DNA from: an uncultured Alphaproteobacteria bacterium
Lineage (GTDB): Bacteria; Pseudomonadota; Alphaproteobacteria; CAAHEQ01; UBA3637
Length of the DNA: 46,429 bases
Assembly (NCBI GenBank): GCA_944392585.1
Contig: CALXXA010000010.1
Span: 1-46,429 of the forward strand
Reading direction: 5' to 3'
Position 1 is the stretch's first letter; each line of letters opens with the position of its first letter. The notes under the pieces are model-generated. The model was not told where the DNA came from and made no database searches. It saw only the letters and a program-made list of their open reading frames with translations. Positions 25,385 through 35,233 of the stretch are shown here, piece by piece. The position numbers and the translations under genes were made by a program.

Positions 25385-27493
25385 TTACTTATCCTTTTTT
25401 GTAGACGCCGCGGACTTCGTTTTTTTCTCTTTTCCGGTAGTATCATCAGGATTCATCAACCTATCGGTTGGCAAATAAATAGTTACCGTTGTCCCTTTAT
25501 TCTCTACACTCGACATTTCAACGTGCCCGCCATGTAACTCAACCAGCCGTTTTACCAAAGACAACCCTAGTCCACTTCCCGTATGAGCTCGAGTCATGAT
25601 ATTCTCAACCTGAGTAAACGGCGTAAATAATGTTCCTATTTTATCTGCAGGAATTCCAATTCCATCATCTTCCACCTTCAATTCCAATTCCCCTTTCACA
25701 GATTTTTGAACTGCAATCCGTATATGTCCGTTATCATGTGTAAATTTAATAGCATTCGACAATAAGTTCAGCATAATCTGTTTAATTATCCTATCATCAG
25801 CACGCACCATCGAAACATTCGAATCAATTTTTAATTCCAAATGACGTTTATTCGCATCAGGATAATGTTCTACCAAGGAAATAATTTCTTTCATCAGTTC
25901 GTGAATATTAACTTCTTTTTCATTTAACCGTTGATGTCCGCTTTCCACACGAGACAAGTCCAATATATCATTAATCAAAGACAATAAATGTTGCCCACTT
26001 GAATGAATGTACTTTACATAGTCTATATATTGAGGATTATCAATTTTACCAAAAGTTTCCATTTCTATTGTTTCGGAAAATCCTAAAATCGCATTTAACG
26101 GAGTTCTTAATTCATGACTGACATTTGCCAAAAAATCAGTTTTTGCACGGTTGGCCGCCTCAGCTGCATCTTTGGCTGTAATCAAGTCTCCAATCATAAT
26201 ATTCATATCAGCGGCTTGTTGTTCCATGATTTGTTTATTTTTTTCCAGCTCTTGAATTTGAGCTCTTAAGCGCTCTTCATAATTACGAATAGCCGTTTGT
26301 GTTAAGCTTCGCGCCCGTTGTTCTTCTATATTTTTGCAAAGTTCTATAATCAGATTTCCAAGTCGTTCTGGACGCGTTCCGTTAAAATCATGTTTACGAC
26401 TGGAAAAAAAGCTTATAAAGCCTTCAACCACACCGTTAATTGTCACGGGGAAAGCATATGTCGATTGGAATAGGGTTGGACTTAGGGAATACCAATACTT
26501 TTGATAATAATGAATGTTTTCTGTATCTGCGTATCCGAAAGGTTTTTTACGCAACAACACTTGAACCATAGCGGATTCTTGATCCTCTGGATCGTCAATG
26601 TTTAAAAAGTCAATTCGAGAAACTAGTTTTTTTTCTTTTCCAGTCATGACTTCAATATATATTTTATTATTTTTAAACTTACCATAAAAAGCCATTGAAA
26701 AATCATACGCTTTTAAAATAGAGTTTAAAACTTGTTTGATAAGAAACAATTCATCATTTTTCTGATCAAAACTCCTCAAATAAGAGAGGACAGAAAATAA
26801 AGCCGTGTAATCCTTAGCAAATTCATCTTTTTGCTTATAATAAGAAATATCATCAATTAAGAATAAAAATTCTTCTTTATCTTTAGAGAGCAATGTTGCT
26901 CGCAAGCGGCAAAAAATAGCTTCTCCATTTTTCTTTTTTAAATCCAAGCGTTTTTCAAAAGAATCTTTTGTTTTCATTTTTAGAAGATTTTCAAATGATA
27001 AATCCGACTCATAAAGCAAGAAAGAGGTAAAAGGCTTCTTTTTCATTTCTTCCGTGGAATAAAGTAAAAGCTCCGACAACATGGAATTAGAATAAAATAT
27101 TTGCTCTCTGTGTAAAATTGCGATTCCGATACGAGCCCATTCTATTAAATGCTCTTTTTCAAGTAGGACCTCTTTTAAATCTTGATTGGCCTCAAATAAA
27201 TACTGCCTTTTTTGACGAAGAAACCTATTGATACTTTCCGGGAAAAAAAATCCATAAATACGTGTTAACCCAATAAATAAAATAAACGCAGACCAAAAGA
27301 TAGAAAAAAAGAAAAAAGCTCTTCCAATGGCATAAACCGTTTGTTGAGCAACTTCCTCATCCAGCTCAAGAACACGCCAACTCCATTCATATGTCAAAAC
27401 AGTCATGCAAATTAAAACAAGCGACGCTAAAAAAACAGTCAATATCGCATATTTATACTGCCAAAACATATATTTTAGATTCATTTTTCTCAT
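25385..27493 (-). CDS. Sensor histidine kinase, PleC/DivJ-like core
   Basis: 702 residues. Two membrane segments (about 14-35 and 57-80) flank a short periplasmic loop. A PAS-like domain (about 110-225) and a GAF-like domain (about 230-395) follow, then a coiled coil (400-450). HisKA: FLANVSHELRTPLNAILGFS with phospho-acceptor H460. HATPase: N580 (NLLSNAIKFT), DDGIGIP at 609-615, GSGLGLS at 639-645. The tail is Lys-rich. The HisKA sequence resembles the alphaproteobacterial PleC/DivJ group. No response regulator is adjacent. AAGGAG lies nine bases before the start. The signal might come through the binding protein encoded next. Confidence 0.9.
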   Translation of the reverse strand: MRKMNLKYMFWQYKYAILTVFLASLVLICMTVLTYEWSWRVLELDEEVAQQTVYAIGRAFFFFSIFWSAFILFIGLTRIYGFFFPESINRFLRQKRQYLFEANQDLKEVLLEKEHLIEWARIGIAILHREQIFYSNSMLSELLLYSTEEMKKKPFTSFLLYESDLSFENLLKMKTKDSFEKRLDLKKKNGEAIFCRLRATLLSKDKEEFLFLIDDISYYKQKDEFAKDYTALFSVLSYLRSFDQKNDELFLIKQVLNSILKAYDFSMAFYGKFKNNKIYIEVMTGKEKKLVSRIDFLNIDDPEDQESAMVQVLLRKKPFGYADTENIHYYQKYWYSLSPTLFQSTYAFPVTINGVVEGFISFFSSRKHDFNGTRPERLGNLIIELCKNIEEQRARSLTQTAIRNYEERLRAQIQELEKNKQIMEQQAADMNIMIGDLITAKDAAEAANRAKTDFLANVSHELRTPLNAILGFSETIEMETFGKIDNPQYIDYVKYIHSSGQHLLSLINDILDLSRVESGHQRLNEKEVNIHELMKEIISLVEHYPDANKRHLELKIDSNVSMVRADDRIIKQIMLNLLSNAIKFTHDNGHIRIAVQKSVKGELELKVEDDGIGIPADKIGTLFTPFTQVENIMTRAHTGSGLGLSLVKRLVELHGGHVEMSSVENKGTTVTIYLPTDRLMNPDDTTGKEKKTKSAASTKKDK

Positions 27494-27577
27494 AAAAAAG
27501 GACTCCTTAATATGCTTATATTGATCTCAAACACCTTAATAAAGAATAAAAAAAATAAAAAATATCTTGCAAATAAA

Positions 27578-27592
27578 GAACAAAGCGTGTAC
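27578..27592. promoter_or_regulatory. Candidate LexA (SOS) box upstream of recA
   Basis: GAAC-N7-GTAC (27578-27581 and 27589-27592) matches the alphaproteobacterial LexA direct repeat GAAC-N7-GAAC at seven of eight positions. It lies between a possible -35 (TTGCAA, 27567-27572) and -10 (TACAAA, 27590-27595), 80 bases before the recA start. Suggestive only. Confidence 0.35.
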
Positions 27593-27671
27593 AAAATAAA
27601 GAAATATATTGATATTAAAATATAACTACGATAAAAATAAAGACTACATTTAGGATATAAGGAAAATAAAA

Positions 27672-28733
27672 ATGATGGATAAAGAAAAAGCTTTGGGAGT
27701 AGCCCTTTCTCAAATTGAAAGGACTTTTGGGAAAGGTTCCATTATGCGTTTGGGACAATGTGATAACGCGGTTGAAATTCCAGCTATTTCCACGGGATCT
27801 ATCGGATTGGATATGGCTCTTGGAATTGGTGGCTTGCCTAAAGGACGTATTATTGAAATTTACGGCCCAGAAAGCTCCGGGAAAACGACGTTAGCATTAC
27901 ATGTCGTTGCAGAATCGCAAAAACAAGGTGGGTCTTGCGCGTATATTGACGCAGAACATGCGATGGATCCTTCTTATGCATCTAAGTTGGGAGTTAATAT
28001 CAATGACCTATTAATATCGCAACCAGATACCGGTGAGCAAGCTCTGGAAATAGCAGATACACTTGTTCGGTCCGGAGCCATTGATGTATTAGTTGTTGAT
28101 TCTGTTGCTGCACTTGTTCCAAAAGCTGAAATTGAAGGAGAAATGGGGGATCAACATATGGGTCTCCAAGCACGCTTAATGAGCCAGGCATTAAGGAAAT
28201 TAACTGCTTCTGTAGCTCGTTCCAACACTTTAATCATCTTCATTAATCAAATTCGTATGAAAATAGGCGTCATGTTCGGAAATCCAGAGACGACGACAGG
28301 AGGAAACGCTCTGAAGTTCTATGCTTCTGTCCGTCTTGACATCCGCCGAATTGGAGCTGTAAAAGATCGTGAAGATACCATCGGGAATCAAACACGTGTA
28401 AAAATTGTCAAAAACAAAGTAGCTCCTCCATTTAAAACCGTTGACTTTGACATTATTTATGGAGAAGGTATTTCCAAAACAGGAGAAATCTTGGATTTAG
28501 GAGTAAAAGCGAATGTTATAGAGAAATCCGGTTCATGGTACTCTTATAAAGGAAACCGTTTAGGACAAGGACGGGAAAGTGCTCGTCAGTATTTGAAAGA
28601 TAACCCTAAATTAATGGCAGAAATAGAAAAGGCCATCAAAGCAGATGCAAATGAGCTTTCTCAAAAAATGATTCTAGATGATCATGCTCCGGCATTTTCG
28701 GAAGACAGCGCCGCCGCTCCCATCTCAGAATAA
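27672..28733 (+). CDS. recA: Recombinase RecA
   Basis: ATP-dependent strand exchange and SOS co-protease. 353 residues, usual length. Walker [10 protein letters not shown] at 65-73, Walker [15 protein letters not shown], and the L2 region [25 protein letters not shown] lies eight bases before the first ATG. A strong terminator follows directly. Expression is probably single-gene, perhaps LexA-controlled. Confidence 0.99.
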   Translation: MMDKEKALGVALSQIERTFGKGSIMRLGQCDNAVEIPAISTGSIGLDMALGIGGLPKGRIIEIYGPESSGKTTLALHVVAESQKQGGSCAYIDAEHAMDPSYASKLGVNINDLLISQPDTGEQALEIADTLVRSGAIDVLVVDSVAALVPKAEIEGEMGDQHMGLQARLMSQALRKLTASVARSNTLIIFINQIRMKIGVMFGNPETTTGGNALKFYASVRLDIRRIGAVKDREDTIGNQTRVKIVKNKVAPPFKTVDFDIIYGEGISKTGEILDLGVKANVIEKSGSWYSYKGNRLGQGRESARQYLKDNPKLMAEIEKAIKADANELSQKMILDDHAPAFSEDSAAAPISE

Positions 28734-28748
28734 ATGACAAGACATTAA

Positions 28749-28780
28749 AAAAGCTCGGTCTTGTCACCGAGCTTTTTTTT
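28749..28780 (+). terminator. Terminator of recA
   Basis: Stem AAGCTCGGT/ACCGAGCTT (28751-28759 with 28766-28774), 6-base loop, followed by a run of T's. It ends recA. The loop and the last A of its second arm's start also form the -35 of the alaS promoter. Confidence 0.92.
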
Positions 28781-28789
28781 TGGTATAAT
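28761..28789 (+). promoter_or_regulatory. alaS promoter interleaved with the recA terminator
   Basis: TTGTCA (28761-28766, loop of the recA terminator) and TATAAT (28784-28789) are 17 bases apart, and TGG before the -10 makes it an extended -10. The leader to the alaS ATG would be about 25 bases. Confidence 0.7.
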
Positions 28790-28820
28790 TCGAAAATTCT
28801 TATTTTACAAGGGAAATAAA

Positions 28821-31463
28821 ATGACAATAACAAACGATATACGAAAAAAATTCATCGATTACTTCATAAAACAAGGCCATACTCATGTTCCCAGTTCTTC
28901 GTTAGTTCCGCTTAATGATCCAACTTTAATGTTCACAAACTCGGGAATGGTTCAATTCAAAAATTATCTGACCGGGAAGGAAAAACCTCCCTTTCTTAGA
29001 GCAACAACATATCAAAAATCTGTCCGTGCTGGCGGCAAGCATAATGATTTAGATAATGTCGGGTACACCCTTCGCCATCAAACATTCTTTGAAATGTTAG
29101 GTAATTTTTCTTTTGGCGATTACTTTAAAGATGAAGCTATTTTCTTTGCCTGGGATTTTTTAACAAAAGATCTCGGACTTTCCAAAGAGAAACTCTATGT
29201 CACAATTTTCCACACAGATGATCAAGCTCACGATATATGGAAGAAAGTTGCAAACTTCTCTGAAGATCATATTATTCGAATAGCAACTCAAGATAATTTT
29301 TGGCAAATGGGAGATACAGGTCCTTGCGGTCCTTGCTCAGAGATTTTTTATGATCATGGAGAGAAATATCCCGGAGGGCTTCCCGGGACTCCGGAAGAAG
29401 ACGGAGACAGGTATATAGAGATTTGGAATCTTGTGTTTGATCAATTTGAAGACTTAGCTGATGGATCACGCATAAACATGCCTAAGCCCTGCATTGATAC
29501 AGGCTCTGGATTGGAACGTTTAAGTGCTATTTTACATGGAACAAATGACACTTTTGAAATTGATATCATGCGAGGCTTAATTGAAAACATTGCACATATT
29601 ACTAACACAGATCCAAAAGGGCCTCATAAAGTCTCTTTACGCGTCATAGCAGATCATCTTCGTTCAAGTTCTTTTTTAATTGCCGATGGAGTTTTCCCTT
29701 CTAACGAAGGGAGAGGTTATGTTTTGCGTCGTATTATGCGCAGAGCCATGAGACATATACATTTAATTGGATATAAAGATCTTTTGATGTATCAACTTGT
29801 AGGAAATTTAAAAGAACTTATGGGAGAAGTTTATCCGGAGATAGAACGAGCTCAACCCATTATTGAAGAAACACTTAAATTAGAAGAATACCGTTTTAAA
29901 CAAATGTTAGATAAAGGATTAAAACTCCTTAATACGGAAATAGAACATGTTTCGGAAAATCAAATACTCCCCGGAGATATTGCTTTTAAATTATATGATA
30001 CTTATGGGTTTCCTCTTGATTTGACGCAAGATGCTTTAAGAGCAAAAAACATTGCCGTTGATACAGATGCTTTTAATCACGCTATGGAGAAACAACGCGA
30101 AGAAGCAAGAAAAGCTTGGGTCGGCTCTGGAGACACCGCAACAGAAAGCATTTGGTTCAGTATACTAGAGAAAGTAGAACCTACTGATTTTCTTGGATAT
30201 GCTTCCACCGAATCAGAAGCTCAAATCGTAGCTCTTGTAAAGAATGGGGAAATAGTTCATAGCCTTAAAGAAGGGGAAAAAGGATACATTATAACGAACC
30301 AAACCCCATTTTTCGGAGAAACAGGAGGACAAGTCGGAGATACCGGTATTATTCGTTCGGACACAGGATTATTTGAAGTTACGGATACCCAAAAAAAACT
30401 TAATCGGCTTTTTATCCATGAAGGAATCGTAAAAGAAGGAATATTATCTCAGAAAGAGCCTGTTTTTATGCAAGTTGATAAAAAACGTCGCCAACGGATA
30501 CAAGGGCATCATTCAGCAACACATTTATTACAAGCTGTATTACAAGAGACTTTAGGAAAACATGTTGCTCAAAAAGGTTCTTTCGTCTGTTCGGATTATT
30601 TAAGGTTTGATTTTAGTCATCCACGACAAATGACACAAAAAGAAATTGAACTTGTTGAAGAAAAAGTAAATGAGTTGATTTTAATGAACTTATCCGGAAC
30701 AACTCGGCTCATGACGCCGGAAGAGGCTATAAAAGAAGGAGCTATGGCATTATTCGGAGAAAAATACGGAGAAATTGTTCGTGTTGTTTCTTTTGGTTCT
30801 GTCGAACACCCTATTTCCATAGAATTATGTGGAGGAACACATGTTCTAAGGACAGGAGACATAGGATTATTTAAAATCATCTCAGAAGGAGCTGTCTCTT
30901 CGGGAATAAGACGGATTGAAGCGGTTACCGGAATGGCAGCTTATGAATATATGAAACAAACAAGTCATATTTTGACACAACTTTCGGAAATATTAAAAAC
31001 AACAACAAATAAAATACCTTATCGAATTGAAACTCTTCTGGAAGACAAAAAGAAATTAGAAAAACAAATTTCCGATATGCGCCAAAAAGCAGCTATTGTT
31101 GCATCTTCAGAGGGAATTGCGGAAAAACAAACCATAAATGGCTTTGCATATACCTTTATAGAAAAAACATTCCAGGATGTTCCCGCTAAGGAACTTAAAG
31201 GAATGGCGGATCAATTCAAAAAGGCTATTAAAACAGGCGTCATTGTTTTAATCAGTACAAATGAAGGTAAAGTATCTATTGTCATTGGCGTCACAAATGA
31301 TTTAACAACAAAGATAAATGCCATTCATTTAGTCAAAATAGGAGCTGCGGCCGTAGGAGGGCAAGGTGGCGGCGGACGACCGGATATGGCTCAAGCAGGA
31401 GGAAATCAACCAGATAAGATACATGACGCTATCCGCGCTATAAAACAAGCTTTAACAAACTAA
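28821..31463 (+). CDS. alaS: Alanine--tRNA ligase
   Basis: Charges tRNA-Ala with alanine and edits mischarged Ser/Gly. The start at 28821 (MTITNDIRKKFIDYF) has AAGGG upstream; the longer frame to 28761 would begin inside the recA terminator. 880 residues, the usual size. Class II core: SSLVPLNDPTLMFTNSGM and WQMGDTGPCGPCSEIFYD. Editing domain: GHHSATHLLQA and CGGTHV. C-Ala end with a Gly-rich GGQGGGGRPDMAQAGG. The next gene follows 10 bases later. Confidence 0.98.
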   Translation: MTITNDIRKKFIDYFIKQGHTHVPSSSLVPLNDPTLMFTNSGMVQFKNYLTGKEKPPFLRATTYQKSVRAGGKHNDLDNVGYTLRHQTFFEMLGNFSFGDYFKDEAIFFAWDFLTKDLGLSKEKLYVTIFHTDDQAHDIWKKVANFSEDHIIRIATQDNFWQMGDTGPCGPCSEIFYDHGEKYPGGLPGTPEEDGDRYIEIWNLVFDQFEDLADGSRINMPKPCIDTGSGLERLSAILHGTNDTFEIDIMRGLIENIAHITNTDPKGPHKVSLRVIADHLRSSSFLIADGVFPSNEGRGYVLRRIMRRAMRHIHLIGYKDLLMYQLVGNLKELMGEVYPEIERAQPIIEETLKLEEYRFKQMLDKGLKLLNTEIEHVSENQILPGDIAFKLYDTYGFPLDLTQDALRAKNIAVDTDAFNHAMEKQREEARKAWVGSGDTATESIWFSILEKVEPTDFLGYASTESEAQIVALVKNGEIVHSLKEGEKGYIITNQTPFFGETGGQVGDTGIIRSDTGLFEVTDTQKKLNRLFIHEGIVKEGILSQKEPVFMQVDKKRRQRIQGHHSATHLLQAVLQETLGKHVAQKGSFVCSDYLRFDFSHPRQMTQKEIELVEEKVNELILMNLSGTTRLMTPEEAIKEGAMALFGEKYGEIVRVVSFGSVEHPISIELCGGTHVLRTGDIGLFKIISEGAVSSGIRRIEAVTGMAAYEYMKQTSHILTQLSEILKTTTNKIPYRIETLLEDKKKLEKQISDMRQKAAIVASSEGIAEKQTINGFAYTFIEKTFQDVPAKELKGMADQFKKAIKTGVIVLISTNEGKVSIVIGVTNDLTTKINAIHLVKIGAAAVGGQGGGGRPDMAQAGGNQPDKIHDAIRAIKQALTN

Positions 31464-31473
31464 GGAGTTTTTT

Positions 31474-32079
31474 ATGTTTTTAAAAAAAACAAAAACTTTT
31501 TGTATTTTCTGTGGTTCTCAGTTCGGAGATTTTCCGGAATTACCTCGGCAAATTGAAGATTTTACATATAATCTTTCAGAAAAAGGCTATCGTATTATTT
31601 TCGGCGGAGGACAAAAAGGATTGATGGGAAGTGTTTACAAAGGAGCCTCTCGTTTTAAGAAGCATCATATTACGGGAGTTCCTTTTTTCTCTATGCTGCA
31701 TGAATTAAAAGATCAGTCGAAGTTTGAAAAGCTTCTACTCGCTAAGACACTCGGGCAAAGGAAGGACTTATTTGAAAAACATGCCGATGCTTTTGTTATC
31801 TTTCCTGGAGCCGTTGGCACAATCGACGAGTATTTCCACGTAACGGTTTTAAATGCCTATCACTTAACAGACAAACCCGTTATTATTGTAAACATCAATG
31901 GGTATTATGATCTTATGGAACAATTAACTGTTCTTCCCGTACGACACCATTTTATGAAGGCAAATATGTTGAGTAATATCTACAGTGTTAATAAGGTTGA
32001 AAATATTTTAGATTGTTTTGAAAAAAGACCTCTGGAAGCATCTTTATATAACAAATATGCTTCATTACTTCAAGAATAA
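31474..32079 (+). CDS. LOG-family protein (lysine decarboxylase-like, TIGR00730)
   Basis: 201 residues, Rossmann-like. Family features: FCGSQFGD at the N terminus, IIFGGGQKGLMGSVYKGA, and FPGAVGTIDEY, a variant of the usual PGGxGTxxE. Members are mostly cytokinin-activating phosphoribohydrolases acting on nucleoside 5'-monophosphates. Here the second Gly of the motif is Ala while the Glu is kept, and RK is present (GQRKDLF), so activity is plausible but not certain. TAAGGAG lies upstream. It probably shares the alaS transcript. Confidence 0.82.
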   Translation: MFLKKTKTFCIFCGSQFGDFPELPRQIEDFTYNLSEKGYRIIFGGGQKGLMGSVYKGASRFKKHHITGVPFFSMLHELKDQSKFEKLLLAKTLGQRKDLFEKHADAFVIFPGAVGTIDEYFHVTVLNAYHLTDKPVIIVNINGYYDLMEQLTVLPVRHHFMKANMLSNIYSVNKVENILDCFEKRPLEASLYNKYASLLQE

Positions 32080-32080
32080 A

Positions 32081-34219
32081 TCAACTCAAAGCATCTAATT
32101 GAATTTCTAAGGTCTGTTTTTGTTCAATCATCTTTTTAGCTTTAAAAGAATCGGGAACAGCGGAAGCCTGCGGCAATGATGTTTTTTCTATCATAGTTTT
32201 TTCTTTATAGTAAGGAGGCGAGGCTGCTTGGATAGGACGATGATAATACCCTGTAACTAAAACCAATTGCTTTTCATTTGACATATTAAGAATCCCTGTT
32301 CCTCCGATTGTATTATCTTCAATATAATCATATCCTACTTCATGTAAAAAAGGATTAATATCTTTGCCATATCCTTCTTTTTGCTTATGTTTCTTCTCTA
32401 ATTTTCGGGTAAACTTCATAATCCCCTGCATAACCTTATTTCGCGTTTCCGGATTATTTTGTCGTTTAATAATTTTCACTCCGACAGAATTCATAATGAC
32501 ATCAGTTGTATTTTCGCCGTATTTAGATGTAATTTGGTGCCAATCCTGAACAACGACCAAGAAAATATTTTTGTTAGCACGACCGAACGTAATTCCGTCT
32601 GATATACTTTGCAAAGAAGGCATTCTAGAAAAATCATCTAAAATAAACTCTGCCGGATAAGGTCCCATTTCTTTTTGAGAAGGACCATTACTCATTAAAT
32701 GTCCCACGACCATATTAATGAATAAATTACAAACAGCCCCTCCCTCATTATTAAAATAAAAAGTTATCGGTTCATATTTCCCTGTCTGAGGATTTTTAAT
32801 TCCTCTTAGGTCATTATAAGTAAAATCATTTGAAGATGTCCGACTCCGAATGGCGCTATTTTTAAAAAGCTCTATTCCTGTTTGAGCCATTGAAATAACA
32901 GAAGCTCTTTGTTTATCCGGAAGAGAAAGCACTTGATTAAGCTCCAAAAGAGCTCTGCGACTGTACCCATAAAAAAAAGTTTCATTGACAATTGTATCAA
33001 AAATATTTTGCCAAACATCCAAATCCATGGCCATCGCGTCTCCCTGGTTCCTACGATTACGTAATTCAATTGTCTTTACAAACATCCAATTGTTCAATGA
33101 ATCCAGAAGCATTCCAAAAGAAGCTTCTTGTCCGATCCAATTATGCGGTAATGGGTCCCAAGAACCAATCGGCACATAATTTTGAATAGACAGTTTATTT
33201 TCTTTCAATGCTAAAATAGCTTTTTTAACCTCTGGAATTTGTTGCATCCCTTGATAATAACTTAACAAGACATCTCTATCCATTTCATCCATATTTTTTT
33301 CATGAAGTTTATTTAAAAAATAATCATTTGCTTTTGCTTGTTCTACTTTATTGGTAAGATAAATTGTTAATCCTGTCAGGCAAGATCTACCGGCTTTAAC
33401 CCAATAAGGATCTGTTCCTTCCGGTCCGTTTGGAATAAGGAACTCAACCAATCCGTCAATATAAGAATCGCGCCCCTTATACTGAGGCGGCATATTATTT
33501 TCATTTAAAGGATTCCAACAAGGATAATAAATTCCTTTTTCTGGGTCGTCTACTTTTGTAAAATCCATAATAAATGTAGGTCCTTTTGTAGATCTGTATC
33601 CACTTGTTTTCTCCGCCAATTCTCCTTTAGGATCATGGACAAACAAACAAGCGTCGTCTTTTTCCAATATATTTGGAATAACGACTCCTGCCGTTTTCCC
33701 TGATAACGGAGCTCCTATACAAAAAGCAGATCTTGCTTCCGTTAATTTCATGGGCTTGTTTTTATATTTACCTACATATATATATTTTCCGTTGAACAAA
33801 CCCATTTTCTTGATATCGCTGTATCGAGCCTCTCGGCCTGAACTATAATATTGAACTCGATACTCGTAGGGATTATAAACAACAACATAAAAACAAAACA
33901 TAACGTATGCTAATGTAGGAATTAATAAAATTTTCCATTTAAAGAAAGAAGCCCATGTAAAATGTCTGGGTTCATACAAAGTATAGTCCAAAAACCAAGA
34001 AAAATATATTTGTAAGACATATATAGGAGAATGGAGACTTTTCACAAAAAAGTCAGAGACTTGAGAAAACGATGTATCCGAAAAACCATCCCCTATTAAA
34101 AAGGCCATTGCAATAAACGGAATGATTAAAATCCAAAAGGCTAAAAACCCCAGAATAAATGTGATTAGTAAAAAAATACTGGCTTTGCGTCGTTCATTAT
34201 AAATAGGATTTAGTCTCAT
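32081..34219 (-). CDS. virD4: Type IV secretion coupling ATPase, VirD4/TraG family
   Basis: Brings substrates to a type IV secretion channel. 712 residues: membrane segments in the first ~45 residues and at about 97-115, then the cytosolic motor. Walker A GAPLSGKTA at 169-177, DPKGELAEKTSGYRS at 196-210, Walker B EFILDDFSRMP with D528/D529. The C terminus (last ~100 residues) is variable and basic, as in substrate-specific coupling proteins. No other T4SS gene is in the window. The ATG directly follows the stop of the pentapeptide gene, suggesting translational coupling. Confidence 0.9.
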   Translation of the reverse strand: MRLNPIYNERRKASIFLLITFILGFLAFWILIIPFIAMAFLIGDGFSDTSFSQVSDFFVKSLHSPIYVLQIYFSWFLDYTLYEPRHFTWASFFKWKILLIPTLAYVMFCFYVVVYNPYEYRVQYYSSGREARYSDIKKMGLFNGKYIYVGKYKNKPMKLTEARSAFCIGAPLSGKTAGVVIPNILEKDDACLFVHDPKGELAEKTSGYRSTKGPTFIMDFTKVDDPEKGIYYPCWNPLNENNMPPQYKGRDSYIDGLVEFLIPNGPEGTDPYWVKAGRSCLTGLTIYLTNKVEQAKANDYFLNKLHEKNMDEMDRDVLLSYYQGMQQIPEVKKAILALKENKLSIQNYVPIGSWDPLPHNWIGQEASFGMLLDSLNNWMFVKTIELRNRRNQGDAMAMDLDVWQNIFDTIVNETFFYGYSRRALLELNQVLSLPDKQRASVISMAQTGIELFKNSAIRSRTSSNDFTYNDLRGIKNPQTGKYEPITFYFNNEGGAVCNLFINMVVGHLMSNGPSQKEMGPYPAEFILDDFSRMPSLQSISDGITFGRANKNIFLVVVQDWHQITSKYGENTTDVIMNSVGVKIIKRQNNPETRNKVMQGIMKFTRKLEKKHKQKEGYGKDINPFLHEVGYDYIEDNTIGGTGILNMSNEKQLVLVTGYYHRPIQAASPPYYKEKTMIEKTSLPQASAVPDSFKAKKMIEQKQTLEIQLDALS

Positions 34220-35227
34220 TTAAGCTCTCTTTTTTAATTGAGTCCGTTCTATCCGAAAAGCTCGTTGAGCTCCGATAACTTTCTTATGTTCTTTAGAGCT
34301 GGGAAGACTGATTTCGCTTATTTTATTTTCCTTAAAGGGTTCCCAAACATCATCTGTCTTCTTCAGAACGACCATATTCTCTTTTTTGGGAGGTCTCTCT
34401 AAATTTTGAGCATATTTTCGAATTGTTTGTTTTTTTAAAATTTCTTCTTCAGCGAATTTTCGCGTTTTTTGACTTCGCTCCTGTACAATTTTTTTCATCA
34501 TCAAATCAAGAGCTTTTTCAGATAATTCTACAATTCTTTTTTGTTTTTTAAGCCACTTAGATAATTCTCTAAACCCTAACATATGTTTTTTATTAATATA
34601 TGTTCCCGATAAATTTACTCCATCTAAAACAAACATAGATAAATCTACTTCTGATAAATCCACTTTAGATAAATCCATCATACGCAAATCTAAAAAAAAC
34701 AGCTGCTCCGGAGGGAGTTCCGGAAGTTTAATTTTCCCTTGTTCAATTTGTTCTATCAACCATTCCAATGTTTGCAGATACTTTTTATTATCTTCGTCAA
34801 TGATAGTATGATTGGATGAACAATTTTTATAAACAACCCCTTTAAAATCAGCTCCTGTTAAATCCGCTCCATCCAAACACGTATTCTCCATATACGCATA
34901 AGATAAATTTACCTGTTTTAAAGAAGACTCTGACAAATTTGTTTGTGTTAGATTAGCCTTGGACAGGTTAATCCCATCCAAGTTCAATCCTGATAAATCA
35001 GCTCCTTTTAAGTTTACTCCGGTAAAATCCTGCCCGGAAAGATTCTTCCCTTCTTTTAAATTCTTAATTAATATCAATGCTAACGGATCTGTTTTATAAG
35101 AGTCCGCTTGGCTAGGCAACACACTCAAGTCATCAGAAATATACGGTAGGAAATTATATTTGTCTTCTTCCTTTAAAGGAGTTGCTCCGATTTTTTTAGG
35201 AGGCCTTTTTAATTCTTGTTTTATCAT
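34220..35227 (-). CDS. Pentapeptide-repeat protein upstream of virD4
   Basis: 335 residues, no signal peptide or membrane segment. Two pentapeptide blocks: about 63-140 (GVNLKGADLSGLNLDGINLS, continuing) and about 180-210 (LSKVDLSEVDLS). Between and after them are helical, charged segments; the last ~110 residues are Lys/Glu-rich. Pentapeptide repeats form a right-handed beta-helix used for protein binding. The stop abuts the virD4 ATG, so the protein may be a partner or substrate of the coupling ATPase. No ribosome binding site is visible; a promoter at 35234-35261 predicts a leaderless start. Confidence 0.85.
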   Translation of the reverse strand: MIKQELKRPPKKIGATPLKEEDKYNFLPYISDDLSVLPSQADSYKTDPLALILIKNLKEGKNLSGQDFTGVNLKGADLSGLNLDGINLSKANLTQTNLSESSLKQVNLSYAYMENTCLDGADLTGADFKGVVYKNCSSNHTIIDEDNKKYLQTLEWLIEQIEQGKIKLPELPPEQLFFLDLRMMDLSKVDLSEVDLSMFVLDGVNLSGTYINKKHMLGFRELSKWLKKQKRIVELSEKALDLMMKKIVQERSQKTRKFAEEEILKKQTIRKYAQNLERPPKKENMVVLKKTDDVWEPFKENKISEISLPSSKEHKKVIGAQRAFRIERTQLKKRA

Positions 35228-35233
35228 AGATTA

